Positions 15,793 through 27,000 of a stretch of DNA of 64,000 nucleotides are shown one piece after another. The first letter of the stretch is position 1; each line of letters opens with the position of its first letter. The DNA lies in NCBI RefSeq assembly GCF_008704395.1, contig NZ_CP023695.1:6262001-6326000 (forward strand), in the 5' to 3' direction. Below the pieces are notes generated by a model, which ran no database searches, was not told the DNA's origin, and saw nothing but the letters and a program-made list of their open reading frames with translations. The position numbers and the translations under genes were made by a program. This stretch comes from Streptomyces alboniger (GTDB lineage Bacteria; Actinomycetota; Actinomycetes; Streptomycetales; Streptomycetaceae).

Positions 15793-17307
15793 GTGTTCCT
15801 GACGATCAGCACCACCGGCATCCCCGAACGCCCCGCGACCGACCTCGGGTTCCTGCTGCACAAGCACCCCGGCAGGACGCAGGCGTTCTCCACCTCCTAC
15901 GGCACCGCGCACGTCTTCTACCCCGAGGCGAGCGAGGAGCGCTGCACGGCCGCGCTGCTCCTGGAAGTCGATCCCGTCGCCCTCGTACGGCGCGGTAAGG
16001 GCAAGGGGCGCGGCGGGGCGCCCGACGCGGCGCTCGCGCAGTACGTGAACGACCGGCCCTACGCCGCGTCGTCGCTGCTCGCCGTCGCGCTGAGCGCGGT
16101 GTTCTCCAGCGCGATGCGCGGCGTGTGCACCGCGCGGCCCGAGCGGGCCGCGCAGCCACTGCCGCTGCGCGTCGAGGTGCCCGCGCTGCCCGCACGCGGA
16201 GGCGCCGAGCTGGTACGGGCGCTGTTCGAGCCGCTGGGCTGGACGGTGGCGGTCACGCCGGTCCCGCTGGACGAGCGCTTTCCGGAGTGGGGCGACTCGC
16301 GGTACGTCGGTCTCGTACTCGACGCGCCCGACGGGAAGCTGACCCTCGGCGAGGCACTGCGCCACCTGTACGTCCTGCTGCCCGTCCTCGACGACGCCAA
16401 GCACTACTGGGTGTCCCCGGACGAGGTCGACAAGCTGCTGCGGGCCGGTGAGGGCTGGCTCGCGGACCACCCGGAACAGCAGGTCATCACCAGCCGCTAC
16501 CTGGCGCGGCGCTGGTCCCTGACGCGCGAGGCGAGGGAACGCCTGGAGCTGGTGCGCCTCGCCGACGCGGACGACACGGACGTCGAGGAGATCGACAACG
16601 CCGTCGACGAGCGGTCCGACACCGAGGAGAAGCCCGTACCGCTCGCCGTCCGCCGCCGCGAGGCGATCCTCGCGGCGCTCACCGCCGCGGGCGCGGCCCG
16701 CGTGCTCGACCTGGGCTGCGGGCAGGGCCAGTTGGTGCAGGCGCTGCTCAAGGACACCCGGTTCACCGAGATCGTCGGGATCGACGTGTCCATGCGCGCG
16801 TTGACCGTCGCCTCGCGGCGGCTGGGACTGGACCGTATGGGCGAGCGCCAGGCGGAGCGCGTCAAGCTCCTCCAGGGCTCGCTGGCGTACACCGACAAGC
16901 GGCTCAAGGGGTACGACGCGGCGGTGCTCAGCGAGGTCATCGAACACGTCGACGTGGAGCGGCTGCCCGCCCTGGAGTACGCGGTGTTCGGCTCCGCCCG
17001 CCCCCGCACGGTCCTGGTGACCACGCCCAACGTCGAGTACAACGTCCGCTGGGAAACGCTCCCCGCCGGCCACACGCGCCACGGCGACCACCGCTTCGAG
17101 TGGACGCGCGAGGAGTTCGGGGCGTGGGCGCACGAGGTAGCCCAACGCCACGGGTACGGAGTGGAGTTCATACCCGTGGGGGACGACGATCCCGAAGTGG
17201 GGCCGCCCACCCAGATGGCGGTCTTCACCCGGACCGAGCAGACCGAGCAGACCCGCCCGGCCGCGACGACGACCGAGAAGAACACGAGGGGGGTACGGGC
17301 GGCATGA
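15793..17307 (+). CDS. hen1: Hen1, RNA 3'-terminal 2'-O-ribose methyltransferase
   Basis: Bacterial Hen1 methylates the 2'-OH at the 3' end of a cleaved RNA before Pnkp ligates it, so the repaired RNA resists renewed ribotoxin attack. This 504-residue protein has the family N-terminal domain (VFLTISTTGIPERPATDLGF, LLHKHPGRTQAFSTSYGTAH). A C-terminal SAM methyltransferase domain begins near residue 300 (VLDLGCGQGQLVQALL). The Mn-binding signature SEVIEHVDVERL (E-x2-E-H) and the distal HRFEWTREEF histidine are present. GTG 15793 matches the family start. The gene overlaps pnkp by four bases (ATGA). Confidence 0.95.
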   Translation: MFLTISTTGIPERPATDLGFLLHKHPGRTQAFSTSYGTAHVFYPEASEERCTAALLLEVDPVALVRRGKGKGRGGAPDAALAQYVNDRPYAASSLLAVALSAVFSSAMRGVCTARPERAAQPLPLRVEVPALPARGGAELVRALFEPLGWTVAVTPVPLDERFPEWGDSRYVGLVLDAPDGKLTLGEALRHLYVLLPVLDDAKHYWVSPDEVDKLLRAGEGWLADHPEQQVITSRYLARRWSLTREARERLELVRLADADDTDVEEIDNAVDERSDTEEKPVPLAVRRREAILAALTAAGAARVLDLGCGQGQLVQALLKDTRFTEIVGIDVSMRALTVASRRLGLDRMGERQAERVKLLQGSLAYTDKRLKGYDAAVLSEVIEHVDVERLPALEYAVFGSARPRTVLVTTPNVEYNVRWETLPAGHTRHGDHRFEWTREEFGAWAHEVAQRHGYGVEFIPVGDDDPEVGPPTQMAVFTRTEQTEQTRPAATTTEKNTRGVRAA

Positions 17308-19886
17308 CCGACGACACCAGCACCAGCACCACCAGCAGCGGCACCGGAGCGCCGCGCGCGGGACGGATCCTGCCCGTCACCGACCTCTCCCTCGTCGTCC
17401 TCGTCGGCGCCACCGGATCAGGCAAGTCCACCTTCGGGCGGCGGCACTTCAAGGCCACCGAGGTGATCTCCAGCGACTTCTGCCGCGGCCTCGTCGCCGA
17501 CGACGAGAACGACCAGAGCGCCAGCCGCGACGCCTTCGACGTACTGCACTACATCGCGGGCAAGCGCCTCGCCGCCGGCCGTCGTACGGTCGTCGACGCC
17601 ACGAACGTACAGAGCGACAGCCGCAAGCAGCTGATCGAGCTGGCCCGTGCGCACGACGTGCTGCCCATCGCCATCGTGCTCGACGTGCCCGAAGAGGTCT
17701 GCGCCGCCCGCAACGCGCTCCGCGCGGACCGGGCCGGACTGCCGCGCCGCGTCATCCAGCGCCACCAGCGCGAACTGCGCCGCTCCCTGCGCCACTTGGA
17801 GCGCGAGGGCTTCCGCAAGGTGCACGTCCTGCGGGGCGTCGCGGAGATCGAGGCGGCCGAGATCGTCACCGAGAAGCGCTACAACGACCTGTCCCACCTC
17901 ACCGGCCCCTTCGACATCATCGGCGACATCCACGGCTGCGCCCTCGAACTGGAGGCCCTCCTCGGCAAGCTCGGATACGTCGACGGGGCGCACCCCGAAG
18001 GACGTACGGCCGTCTTCGTCGGCGACCTCGTCGACCGCGGCCCGGACACCCCGGGCGTGCTGCGCCGCGTCATGGCGATGGTCGCCGCGGGCACCGCGCT
18101 GTGCGTGCCCGGCAACCACGAGAACAAGCTCGGCCGCTACCTCAAGGGCCGCGGCGTCCAGCACACCCACGGACTCGCCGAGACCGTCGAGCAGCTGGAG
18201 CGGGAGAGCGACGAATTCCGCACCCAGGTGAGGGAGTTCGTCGACGGCCTCGTGTCGCACTACGTCCTCGACGGCGGCAAGCTGGTGGTCTGCCACGCCG
18301 GCCTGCCCGAGAAGTACCACGGGCGCACGTCCGGGCGGGTCCGCTCGCACGCGCTGTACGGCGACACCACCGGCGAGACAGACGAGTTCGGGCTGCCGGT
18401 GCGCTACCCCTGGGCCGAGGACTACCGCGGCAAGGCCGCGGTAGTCTACGGCCACACCCCCGTGCCCACCGCGAGCTGGCTGAACAACACCATCTGCCTG
18501 GACACCGGCGCCGTCTTCGGCGGCAAGCTGACCGCGCTGCGATGGCCGGAGCGCGAGCTGGTCGACGTGCCCGCCGAGCGGGTCTGGTACGAACCCGCCA
18601 AGCCGCTGCGCACCGAGGCGCCGGGCGGCCATGACGGGCGCCCGCTCGACCTGTCCGACGTGCACGGCCGCCGGGTGGTGGAGACCAGGCACGCGGGCCG
18701 CGTCGCCGTGCGCGAGGAGAACGCGGCGGCGGCCCTTGAGGTCATGAGCCGCTTCGCCGTCGACCCGCGCCTGCTGCCTTACCTGCCGCCGACGATGGCA
18801 CCCACCGCCACCTCGCGCAGGGACGCCTACCTGGAGCACCCGGCCGAGGCCTTCGCCTCGTACGCGCGGGACGGCGTCGCCCGCGTGGTGTGCGAGGAGA
18901 AGCACATGGGCTCGCGCGCGGTCGCCCTGGTCTGCCGCGACGCGGCCGTGGCCCGCGAGCGGTTCGGCGTCGAGGAGGGCCCGACCGGCTCCCTCTACAC
19001 CCGCACCGGCCGCCCCTTCTTCGGCGACGCGTCCACGACGGAGGAGATACTGGCCAGGCTGCGCGCCGCCGTCACGGACGCCGGCCTGTGGGAGGAGCTG
19101 GACACGGACTGGCTGCTGCTCGACGCCGAGCTGATGCCGTGGTCCCTGAAGGCATCCGGCCTGCTCCGCACGCAGTACGCGGCCGTCGGCGCCGCCTCCG
19201 GAGCAGTCTTCCCCGGCGCGCTGGCCGCCCTGGAGGCCGCCACGGCGCGGGGCGTCGACGCGGACGCGCTGCTCGCGAGCCAGCGTGAACGCGCCGCGGA
19301 CGCCGCCGCGTTCACCGACGCCTACCGCCGCTACTGCTGGCCCACTGAGGGCCTGGAGGGCGTACGGCTCGCGCCGTTCCAGATCCTGGCCGTCCGGGGC
19401 CGCAGCCTCGCCGCGCTCGCGCACGACGAACAACTGGCGCTGATCGACCGCATGGTGGAGCACGACCAGAGCGGCCTGCTCCAGACCACCCGTCGCCTCT
19501 ACGTCGACACCGGCGACGAGTCGTCGGTGCGGGCGGGCGTCGACTGGTGGCTGGAGATGACCAGCCGCGGCGGCGAGGGCATGGTCGTCAAGCCGCTCAC
19601 GGCCCTGGTCAGGAACGACCAGGGGCGGCTGGTGCAGCCCGGCATCAAGTGCCGCGGCTGGGAGTACCTGCGGATCATCTACGGCCCGGAGTACACCCGC
19701 CCGGAGAACCTGGAGAAGCTGCGGGACCGCTCCCTCGGCCACAAGCGCTCGCTCGCCACGCGCGAGTACGCGCTCGGCCTGGAGGCCCTCGACCGCCTCG
19801 CGGAGGGCGAGCCGCTGTGGCGCGTCCACGAAGCGGTGTTCGCGGTGCTGGCCCTGGAGTCGGAACCGGTGGACCCGCGGCTCTGA
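17304..19886 (+). CDS. pnkp: Pnkp, polynucleotide kinase-phosphatase and adenylyltransferase (RNA repair)
   Basis: The 860-residue protein has the three catalytic parts of bacterial Pnkp. An N-terminal 5'-kinase has the P-loop [14 protein letters not shown] near residue 40. A central metallophosphoesterase contains [32 protein letters not shown] and [14 protein letters not shown]-terminal adenylyltransferase has the nucleotidyl lysine K533 in [12 protein letters not shown]. Together with Hen1 it heals and seals RNAs cut by ribotoxins. It begins at ATG 17304, overlapping the hen1 stop, and the two are surely co-expressed. No dedicated regulator is adjacent. Confidence 0.96.
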   Translation: MTDDTSTSTTSSGTGAPRAGRILPVTDLSLVVLVGATGSGKSTFGRRHFKATEVISSDFCRGLVADDENDQSASRDAFDVLHYIAGKRLAAGRRTVVDATNVQSDSRKQLIELARAHDVLPIAIVLDVPEEVCAARNALRADRAGLPRRVIQRHQRELRRSLRHLEREGFRKVHVLRGVAEIEAAEIVTEKRYNDLSHLTGPFDIIGDIHGCALELEALLGKLGYVDGAHPEGRTAVFVGDLVDRGPDTPGVLRRVMAMVAAGTALCVPGNHENKLGRYLKGRGVQHTHGLAETVEQLERESDEFRTQVREFVDGLVSHYVLDGGKLVVCHAGLPEKYHGRTSGRVRSHALYGDTTGETDEFGLPVRYPWAEDYRGKAAVVYGHTPVPTASWLNNTICLDTGAVFGGKLTALRWPERELVDVPAERVWYEPAKPLRTEAPGGHDGRPLDLSDVHGRRVVETRHAGRVAVREENAAAALEVMSRFAVDPRLLPYLPPTMAPTATSRRDAYLEHPAEAFASYARDGVARVVCEEKHMGSRAVALVCRDAAVARERFGVEEGPTGSLYTRTGRPFFGDASTTEEILARLRAAVTDAGLWEELDTDWLLLDAELMPWSLKASGLLRTQYAAVGAASGAVFPGALAALEAATARGVDADALLASQRERAADAAAFTDAYRRYCWPTEGLEGVRLAPFQILAVRGRSLAALAHDEQLALIDRMVEHDQSGLLQTTRRLYVDTGDESSVRAGVDWWLEMTSRGGEGMVVKPLTALVRNDQGRLVQPGIKCRGWEYLRIIYGPEYTRPENLEKLRDRSLGHKRSLATREYALGLEALDRLAEGEPLWRVHEAVFAVLALESEPVDPRL

Positions 19887-19962
19887 AAGCCGAGGCGCCG
19901 ATCCGTCACCAGGTGCCGTGTTGACCGCGCGTAGGCCGTCCGGCCGGGGAAAGATGGACCCC

Positions 19963-21195
19963 ATGGGATTCCATGTCGACTCCGAGGCCGGGCGGCTGCG
20001 CCGCGTCATACTGCACCGCCCCGATCTGGAGCTCAAGCGGCTGACTCCGAGCAACAAGGACGCGCTGCTCTTCGATGACGTCCTCTGGGTGCGCAGGGCC
20101 CGCCAGGAGCACGACGGCTTCGCGGACGTGCTGCGCGACCGGGGCGTCGAGGTGCACCTCTTCGGCGACCTGCTGACCGAGACCCTGGACGTGCCGGCGG
20201 CCCGCCTCGTCGTCCTCGACCGGGTCTTCGACGAGAAGGAGTACGGCCCGCTGGCCACGGACCACCTGCGCGCCGCGTTCGAGACGCTGCCGTCCGCCGA
20301 ACTCGCGGAGGCACTGGTCGGCGGCATGACGAAGCGGGAGTTCCTTGAGCGGCACGCCGAGCCGACGTCCGTGCGCTTCCACTGCATGGACCTGGACGAC
20401 TTCCTGCTCGGCCCGCTGCCCAACCACCTCTTCACCCGCGACACCTCCGCCTGGATCTACGACGGCGTATCCATCAACGCGATGCGCTGGCCCGCCCGGC
20501 AGCGCGAGACCGTGCACTTCGAGGCGATCTACCGCCACCACCCGCTGTTCCGGGACGGCGACTTCAACGTCTGGTCGGAGGGCCAGGCCGACTACCCCTC
20601 GACCATCGAGGGCGGCGACGTCCTGGTCATCGGCAGGGGCGCGGTGCTCATCGGCATGAGCGAGCGCACCACCCCGCAGGCCGTCGAGATGCTCGCGCAC
20701 AAGCTGTTCGCGGCGGGCTCCGCACAGACGATCGTGGCCCTCGACATGCCGAAGCGGCGCGCGTTCATGCACCTCGACACGGTCATGACGATGGTCGACG
20801 GCGACACCTTCACGCAGTACGCGGGTCTGGGCATGCTCCGCTCGTACACCATCGAACCGGGCGTCGGGGAGCGGGAGTTGAAGGTCACCGACCACCCGCC
20901 CGAGAACATGCACCGGGCCATCGCCGCCGCGCTCGGCCTCGACTCGATCCGGGTGCTCACGGCCACGCAGGACGTGCACGCCGCCGAGCGCGAGCAGTGG
21001 GACGACGGCTGCAACGTCCTCGCCGTCGAACCGGGCGTGGTGGTCGCGTACGAGAGGAACGCGACCACCAACACGTATCTGCGCAAGCAGGGCATCGAGG
21101 TGATCGAGATCCTCGGGAGCGAGCTGGGGCGCGGCCGGGGCGGGCCGCGGTGCATGAGCTGCCCGGTGGAGAGGGAGGCGGTACCGGGGGCGTAA
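19963..21195 (+). CDS. arcA: arginine deiminase
   Basis: The 410-residue cytoplasmic enzyme hydrolyses arginine to citrulline and ammonia, the first step of the arginine deiminase pathway. Active-site regions of the guanidino-modifying family are visible: [18 protein letters not shown] near the N-terminus, [57 protein letters not shown], and the C-terminal catalytic cysteine in [16 protein letters not shown] 19963 is preferred because GGGGAAAG lies at suitable distance; ATG 19954 is possible. No ornithine transcarbamylase or carbamate kinase gene is adjacent, so the rest of the pathway lies elsewhere. Confidence 0.95.
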   Translation: MGFHVDSEAGRLRRVILHRPDLELKRLTPSNKDALLFDDVLWVRRARQEHDGFADVLRDRGVEVHLFGDLLTETLDVPAARLVVLDRVFDEKEYGPLATDHLRAAFETLPSAELAEALVGGMTKREFLERHAEPTSVRFHCMDLDDFLLGPLPNHLFTRDTSAWIYDGVSINAMRWPARQRETVHFEAIYRHHPLFRDGDFNVWSEGQADYPSTIEGGDVLVIGRGAVLIGMSERTTPQAVEMLAHKLFAAGSAQTIVALDMPKRRAFMHLDTVMTMVDGDTFTQYAGLGMLRSYTIEPGVGERELKVTDHPPENMHRAIAAALGLDSIRVLTATQDVHAAEREQWDDGCNVLAVEPGVVVAYERNATTNTYLRKQGIEVIEILGSELGRGRGGPRCMSCPVEREAVPGA

Positions 21196-21284
21196 CGTAC
21201 CGGGGGCGTAACGTCGGAAAGCGCGCATTCGGGGCCCGCGCGGAGCCCCGTGACACCAGCACCACCAGAAACGAGAACCACCCC

Positions 21285-22730
21285 ATGAGCCCCAAGAGTC
21301 CGAACGGGCTTCGCATCAAGTCCCCCGACCAGCTCGTCGCCGAATCGGGCGCGGACCTCGAGGGGCACGGCCTCAAACGGACCATGGGGCTCTTCCAGCT
21401 CGTGTGCTTCGGCGTCGGTGCCATCGTCGGCACCGGCATCTTCGTCGGACTGTCCGACTCCGTGGCCGAGGCGGGTCCCGCCGTCGCCGTCTCGTTCGTT
21501 CTCGCGGCGGTCACCTGCATCTTCACCGCGTTCTCGTTCGCCGAGCTGGGTGGCGCGATCCCGGTGTCGGGCAGCTCGTACTCGTTCGCGTACGCCTCCC
21601 TCGGCGAGCGCGTCGCGTTCCTCGTGGGCTGGTGCCTGTTCCTGGAGTACGGCGTCTCGGTCTCGGCGGTCGCCGTCGGCTGGAGCCAGTACCTCAACGA
21701 ACTCCTGAACAGTCTCACCGGCTGGGAGCTGCCCGCCGCCCTGTCCGCGGGCCCCGGTGAGGGCGGCGCGGTGAACCTCCCCGCCGTCGTCGTCATCCTG
21801 CTCGCCGCCGTCCTCCTGGTGCGCGGCATCCGCGAGAGCGCCGGTGCAACGGCCGCCATGGCGGTGCTGAAGATCGGCATCCTGCTGCTCTTCCTGGCCA
21901 TCGCGTTCACCGCGTTCGAGGACGGCAACCTCACGCCGTTCGCGGGCGCGGGCGTCTCCGGCATCACCGCGGGCGCCTCGCTCGCCTTCTTCTCCTTCAT
22001 CGGCTTCGACGCCGTCACCACGGCCGGCGAGGAGGTCAAGGACCCGCGGCGGAACATTCCGCTCGCGATCATGATCTGCATCGGCGTGGTCACCCTGCTG
22101 TACGTCGCGGTGGCGCTCGCGGCCATCGGCGCGCTCGGCTCGGACGCCGTGGCGGACAAGCCCGCCGCGCTCTCACTCGTCGTCAACGAGGTCACGGGGT
22201 CGACCGTCGGCGGCGGCGTCATCGCCTTCGGCGCGGTCGTCGCCATCGCGTCCGTCGTCCTCGCCGTGATGTACGGCCAGACCCGCATCCTGATGTCGAT
22301 GTCCCGCGACGGCCTCATGCCGCGTGTCTTCGAACGCGTCTCGCCGCGGACCTCGACGCCTGTCGCCAACACCTGGATCGTCGCGGCCGTCGTCGCCGTC
22401 CCCGCGGCCTTCTCCTCGCTCGACGTGGTGGTCGGCCTGACCACCATCGGCACGCTCGCGATCATGGCCGTGGTGAACATCGCGGTGCTCGCCCTGCGCC
22501 GCTCGCACCCCGGCCTGCGGCGCACCTTCCGGGTGCCGTTCTACCCCGTGAGCCCCCTCCTCGGTGTGGGTTTCTGCCTCTATCTGATCTGGGGCACGGG
22601 CTGGTCGACGTGGGTGCAGTTCGCCGTCTTCCTGGCGGTCGGCGCCGTCGTGTACGCGCTCTACGGGCGACGCGGCTCCCGTCTGGCGAAGGCGGCCGAT
22701 CAGGCCCTGAACGGGGGGTCCGCCCAGTAA
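21285..22730 (+). CDS. APC-family amino acid permease
   Basis: The 481-residue integral membrane protein shows the amino acid/polyamine/organocation pattern with about 12 membrane helices. TM1 contains CFGVGAIVGTGIFVGLSDS, the conserved substrate- and ion-binding break. AFFSFIGFDAVTTAGEEVKD followed by PRRNIPLA is the TM6 to loop signature of cationic amino acid transporter-like members. Being 89 bases downstream of arginine deiminase, it may supply arginine or exchange arginine for a product, but the substrate cannot be read from sequence. ATG 21285 precedes MSPKSPNGLRIKSPDQLVAE. Confidence 0.88.
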   Translation: MSPKSPNGLRIKSPDQLVAESGADLEGHGLKRTMGLFQLVCFGVGAIVGTGIFVGLSDSVAEAGPAVAVSFVLAAVTCIFTAFSFAELGGAIPVSGSSYSFAYASLGERVAFLVGWCLFLEYGVSVSAVAVGWSQYLNELLNSLTGWELPAALSAGPGEGGAVNLPAVVVILLAAVLLVRGIRESAGATAAMAVLKIGILLLFLAIAFTAFEDGNLTPFAGAGVSGITAGASLAFFSFIGFDAVTTAGEEVKDPRRNIPLAIMICIGVVTLLYVAVALAAIGALGSDAVADKPAALSLVVNEVTGSTVGGGVIAFGAVVAIASVVLAVMYGQTRILMSMSRDGLMPRVFERVSPRTSTPVANTWIVAAVVAVPAAFSSLDVVVGLTTIGTLAIMAVVNIAVLALRRSHPGLRRTFRVPFYPVSPLLGVGFCLYLIWGTGWSTWVQFAVFLAVGAVVYALYGRRGSRLAKAADQALNGGSAQ

Positions 22731-22801
22731 GCTGATCCGGCCGGGCGGCACGGGAGGCCGCGGGGCACGGGGGCCGGCGGCACGGGAGCGAGGGGGCGGC
22801 C

Positions 22802-23101
22802 GTGATTGAACTCTCCGAAGTCATCGCCGAGTTGAGGCGGGAACTGGACGAGGCCATGAGGGCGGGCGCCGGGCACCGGCTGCGGTTCGAACTGGGGCCC
22901 GTCGAGGTCGAGGCGTCCGTCGCCGTCGAACGCTCGGGAGGAGCCGACGCCAAGGTCCGCTTCTGGGTGCTCGACGCGGGCGCGGACGCCCGGATCGCCC
23001 GCAGTGAGACCCACCGCATCTCCCTCACCCTGCACCCGAAGATCACCGGACAGTCCGGGCCGCCCGAGATCGCGGGCCCCGAGACGGAGCGCGAGCGCTG
23101 A
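22802..23101 (+). CDS. trypsin-co-occurring domain (trypco2) protein
   Basis: This 99-residue protein matches the trypco2 pattern: an N-terminal helix IELSEVIAELRRELDEAM, a beta hairpin RLRFELGPVEVEASVAVE, then KVRFWVLDAGADARI and a final strand HRISLTLHP. Families of this kind are encoded beside trypsin-like proteases and STAND NTPases in actinobacterial conflict systems, as here. It starts at GTG 22802 and lies 16 bases before the protease gene. It probably acts as an adaptor or substrate of the protease, a role that is inferred rather than shown. Confidence 0.82.
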   Translation: MIELSEVIAELRRELDEAMRAGAGHRLRFELGPVEVEASVAVERSGGADAKVRFWVLDAGADARIARSETHRISLTLHPKITGQSGPPEIAGPETERER

Positions 23102-23117
23102 CCGGCACGGGGGAGCG

Positions 23118-23903
23118 GTGAGCACACCCGGTCTGGACGTCCGGCGGATCGCCGAGATCATCGTGACGACCGTGCACGGCGAGCGGCGCCGCGGCACCGG
23201 CTGCCTCGTCCGTGACGGCCTGGTCCTCACCGCCGACCACGTCGTACGCGGCGCGCGGACGGTGGACGTCCGCTTCGACGCCGACCGGCCGGGCGAGCGC
23301 ACCCACCGGGCGGCCGTCGCCTGGTCCCACGCCGACACCGACGCGGCCCTGCTCACGGTGGCGGAGGAGAAGGCGGACGGCCCGCTCCTCCTCGGCGGCA
23401 TCGGCGAACGCGACGCCGTCCTGCGCTGTACGACCCTCGGTTTCCCCCGCCACAAGCTGCGTACCGACCCGACGGGCGCCGCCCTCGCCTACCGCGACTC
23501 CTGCCACGCACAGGGCTCCGCCGCCGTCCTCGGCAACCGTCGAGAGGGCACCCTCGACCTGCGCGTCCCGCCCCCGGACCGGGACCCCGACCCGGACCGC
23601 TCGCCCTGGGAGGGGATGTCCGGCGCGCCCGTCTTCAGCGGTGAACGGCTCGTCGGCATCGTCGCCAGACACCACCGCGCGGACGGCCTCGGCAGCCTCG
23701 CCGTGCTCCGCATCGACCGCTGGCACGAGCGGCTCGGTGCCGCTGAACAGGCCGCTCTGGAGGCCCTGATCGACGTGCGCGTCGGCCCCGGCGGCGACCT
23801 GCGCGACGTACTGCCCCTGGACGGCGGCACACTCGCCCAGAGCGCGCATGTGCGGCAGGTGCGCGACATCGCGCCGCCCCGGCTCGTCGCCAGGGAGGGG
23901 TAG
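23118..23903 (+). CDS. trypsin-like protease module of a STAND NTPase (ends at amber codon)
   Basis: The 261-residue product is a chymotrypsin-fold serine protease: His in LVLTADHVVRG, Asp in SHADTDAALL, and Ser in WEGMSGAPVF. GTG 23118 has GGGGGAG just upstream and follows the trypco2 gene. The frame stops at TAG 23901-23903. The very next in-frame codons continue with IEELVTFCAGRDEPYQWWQA, then the P-loop PWSGKTALAS, the expected continuation of a trypsin-STAND protein. The TAG probably replaced a glutamate GAG. Without readthrough this gene yields only the protease, cut off from its sensor. No signal peptide or membrane segment is present. Confidence 0.8.
   Translation: MSTPGLDVRRIAEIIVTTVHGERRRGTGCLVRDGLVLTADHVVRGARTVDVRFDADRPGERTHRAAVAWSHADTDAALLTVAEEKADGPLLLGGIGERDAVLRCTTLGFPRHKLRTDPTGAALAYRDSCHAQGSAAVLGNRREGTLDLRVPPPDRDPDPDRSPWEGMSGAPVFSGERLVGIVARHHRADGLGSLAVLRIDRWHERLGAAEQAALEALIDVRVGPGGDLRDVLPLDGGTLAQSAHVRQVRDIAPPRLVAREG
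23901..23903 (+). other. in-frame amber codon splitting the trypsin-STAND gene
   Basis: TAG stands between the protease module and the NTPase module in an otherwise continuous frame from 23118 to 27059. No ATG, GTG or TTG occurs in frame between this codon and the P-loop at about 23970. Re-initiation therefore cannot restore the ATP-binding loop. Confidence 0.8.
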
Positions 23904-24032
23904 ATCGAGGAACTCGTCACCTTCTGCGCGGGGCGCGACGAGCCCTACCAGTGGTGGCAGGCCCTGCCCTGGAGCGGCAAGACGGCCCTCGCCTCGACCT
24001 TCGTCCTGCACCCGCCCGCGGGAGTCCGCACG

Positions 24033-27000
24033 GTGTCGTTCTTCGTCACCGCCCGCTGGGCCGAACAGGCCGACAGCGACGCCTTCACCGACGCCCTGAT
24101 CGCCCAGCTCGCGCCCCTCGCGGGCATCGCGGGCGCCGAGGCGGCGCCCGCCGGCCGCGACGCGCTGCGCCGGCTCCTCCTGGAGCGGGCCGCCGAGCGC
24201 CTCGCCGAACGGGACGAGACGCTGCTCCTCGTCGTCGACGGCCTCGACGAGGACCGCGGCGCGCGCCCCGGCAGCCCCCGCCCGAGCATCGCGGCCCTGC
24301 TGCCGCCCCGCCCGCCCGCCAACGTCCGTGTCCTCGTGACCAGCCGCCCGCACCCCGGCGTGCCCCTGGACGTGCCGGGCGACCACCCGCTGCGGCACTG
24401 CCCCCGCAGGCAGCTCGACGCGAACGAATTCGCCCGCCACACGCGGGAGGAGGCCAAGCGCGAGCTGCACGAGGCGCTGCGCGGCGACCGTGCGCAGGTG
24501 GACCTCCTCGGCCTGGTCACCGCCGCGCAGGGCGGCCTCACCCTCCGCGACCTCGTGGAGCTGACGCGGCTGCTGCCCTACGAGTTGGAGGCCCGGCTCT
24601 CCAGCGTGTTCGGCCGCAGCCTGGAGACCCGTACGCGCTGGGACCTGGAGGAGGAGAAGGGGTACCTCTTCGCTCACGAGACCCTGCGCGAACAGGCCGC
24701 GCAGGCGCTCGGCCCGGCCGTCGCGGGGTACCGCGACCGCATCCACGCCTGGGCCGACGAGTACCGCGAGCGGGGCTGGCCCGAAGGCACTCCCGGGTAC
24801 CTCCTGCACACGTATGGCAGGCTCCTCGCGTCCGGCGACGACCTGGAGCGCTACCTCGCCACGATCACCGACCCGCTCCGCCAGGAGAGGCTCCTCGCCG
24901 TAACCGGGAGCGACGCCGTCGCCCGCGCCGACGTCCAGGCGGCCCGCAGACGGCTCGTCGCGACGCCGGGCGGCGACCTCGGGACCGTCGGAGAACTCGC
25001 GCTCCTGAACGACCGGTTGGGGCACAGGGGCGGCGTCCTGCCGGAGTACTTGCCCGCCGTGTGGGCGGCGCTCGGGCGGCGGGCCCAGGCAGAGGGCATG
25101 GCCCGTTCCCTGATCGACCCGGAAGCCCGACAGCGCGCCCTGGCCCGGATGGTGGCCCATGCGGCGGTGCCCGACCCGCGCCTTGCCCGGAGCGTGGCCG
25201 CGGAGACCGAGAGCCTGGCGCTGCGGCGGGTCGGCGGCGCGGAGGTCTACGCGTACGAACACGTCGGGTTCTGCGTGGACCGGGTGACCGGGCTCATCAG
25301 GGCGGGGGAGCCGCACGCCGCCCTGGCCGAGGCGCTGCGGCCCCCGGACGGCTGGGAGCGGGCCCTCGTGCTGCGTACCCTGGCCGAGCGTGCCCGCGCG
25401 GGCACGCTCATGGACGTGACGGAACTGGCCGACGTGGCTCAGGAGTTGGCGGACCGCCTGCGGGCGCAGCCCGACCGGGCCCTGCTCCTCGGCTGCGCGG
25501 CGCTCGCGGTCCGCGAGGAGTCACCGGCGCGCAGCGAGCGGCTTCTGCGGGCGGCGGAACAGGTGCCCTATCGACGCGCGGGGCACTCGCTGGCCTGCCT
25601 GGCCGCTCTGATCGCACGGGCCGAGCCGGAACGCGCGCGAAGGCTCGTGCGCCGGGTCCGGCTGCGCAGCCCTTTTACCGTGGAGGTTCACCCCGCCCTC
25701 GCACATATCCGCCAGGCCGCCGGTGAGGAGACCGGCGGCATCTTCGCGCTCGGCGCGGCCGCCGAGGAGGGAGCCGAGGTCGCCCTGCCGGCCTTCAACT
25801 CCGAGATGCGCCGCTGTCTGGGGCAGACCCTCGGGCTGGCGGGCCGGACCGCCGAGGCCCGGCAGGCCGCGTGCGTGCTGGAGGCTACGAAGGCGGCGGA
25901 GGTGGAAGCCGCCATCGCCCTCGGCCTCGCGGCCACGGCGCCCGATGAGGCGGCAGCCCTCGCCAGGACCCTCGCGGAGCGCTCCCGCGGCTCCGACAGC
26001 GATCACGCCGCGCTGCTCCCGCTGCTCCCGGTGCTTCCCGAAGCCCTCGCGCTCGCCGGGGACGCGGACCTGGCCGCCCGGCTCTCCGGTTACGTGCAGT
26101 CCCGGACGGAGCGGTGGCTGATGGACCTGCTCTGGCGCGCGGAGGGAGGGGTCGAGGTGAAGCGGACGATGCGGCGGGCGGGACTGCGGCTGTCGCCGAG
26201 CGCGTTCACACACTTCTCCGACTATCTGGACGTACTGGCCCGGGTGAAGGGAGTGGACCACGCCGCCGTCCTCGCCGGGAAGCGCCAGGGCGAAGTGGCC
26301 GCTTTCTGCTTCGCCTCGCTGATCCGGCAGCTGCCACCGGGTGATCCGCGCCGGGCGCGGTACGCGGAGCGGGCGCGCGCCGAGGCCACCGACGGCAACC
26401 CGGGCCACGCGGTTTCCCCGGCCGCGTGGTGGGCGGGCCTCGCGGCGACGCTCTGGGGGCAGCCGGACGCGGTGCGCTTCTGGATCGCGGCCCGGGTGCG
26501 GTCCGCGGCCCGCACGTCGCCGCGTGCGCGGGCGCTGGTGCCGAGGGCGTCGTCGACGCACTGGCTGGCCTCGCCGTTCGAACGGGCGTCGGCCGTCCTC
26601 GCGCTGGCGGCCACCGACCGCGACGAGGCGATCGGGCTGCTCAAGCGGTGGCGGCGCAGGGACGCGTGGTCGGAGAGCCCGGAGCACGCGGAGGCCGGGG
26701 CCCTCTGGGCGATGACGGAGTTCCTGCTGGGCGTTCCCGATGCCGAGCGCGAGTGCGTGGTGCCGGAGCGGTCGACGGGACCGTTTCTGGCCACGGCGGC
26801 CCTGGCCCTCCTGGGCGGCGGCAGGGAGTGGCACTCGCTGGGCGGCTCGGTCGCCGCCGGACCGTCGCTCCTGCGCCGCCTGCTGGTCCTGGACTCCTAC
26901 ACGGACCGGCCCCTGGCGGTGGACCGCGCGGGCGCCGAGCGTCTGATCCGTGAGCTGCTGGTACGTGAGGACTGGTGGCGGGCGCTGCCCGCGCTCGCCC

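Noticed and set aside
18766..18800. Apparent TTA codons in other genes such as pnkp (CCTTAC)
   Set aside because: In frame these read CCT TAC (Pro-Tyr), so the TTA spans two codons and has no bldA meaning.
17418..20444. Very long minus-strand open frame (about 1000 codons) opposite pnkp
   Set aside because: It lies antisense to a gene with complete catalytic motifs, has no recognisable domain and reflects third-position GC bias.
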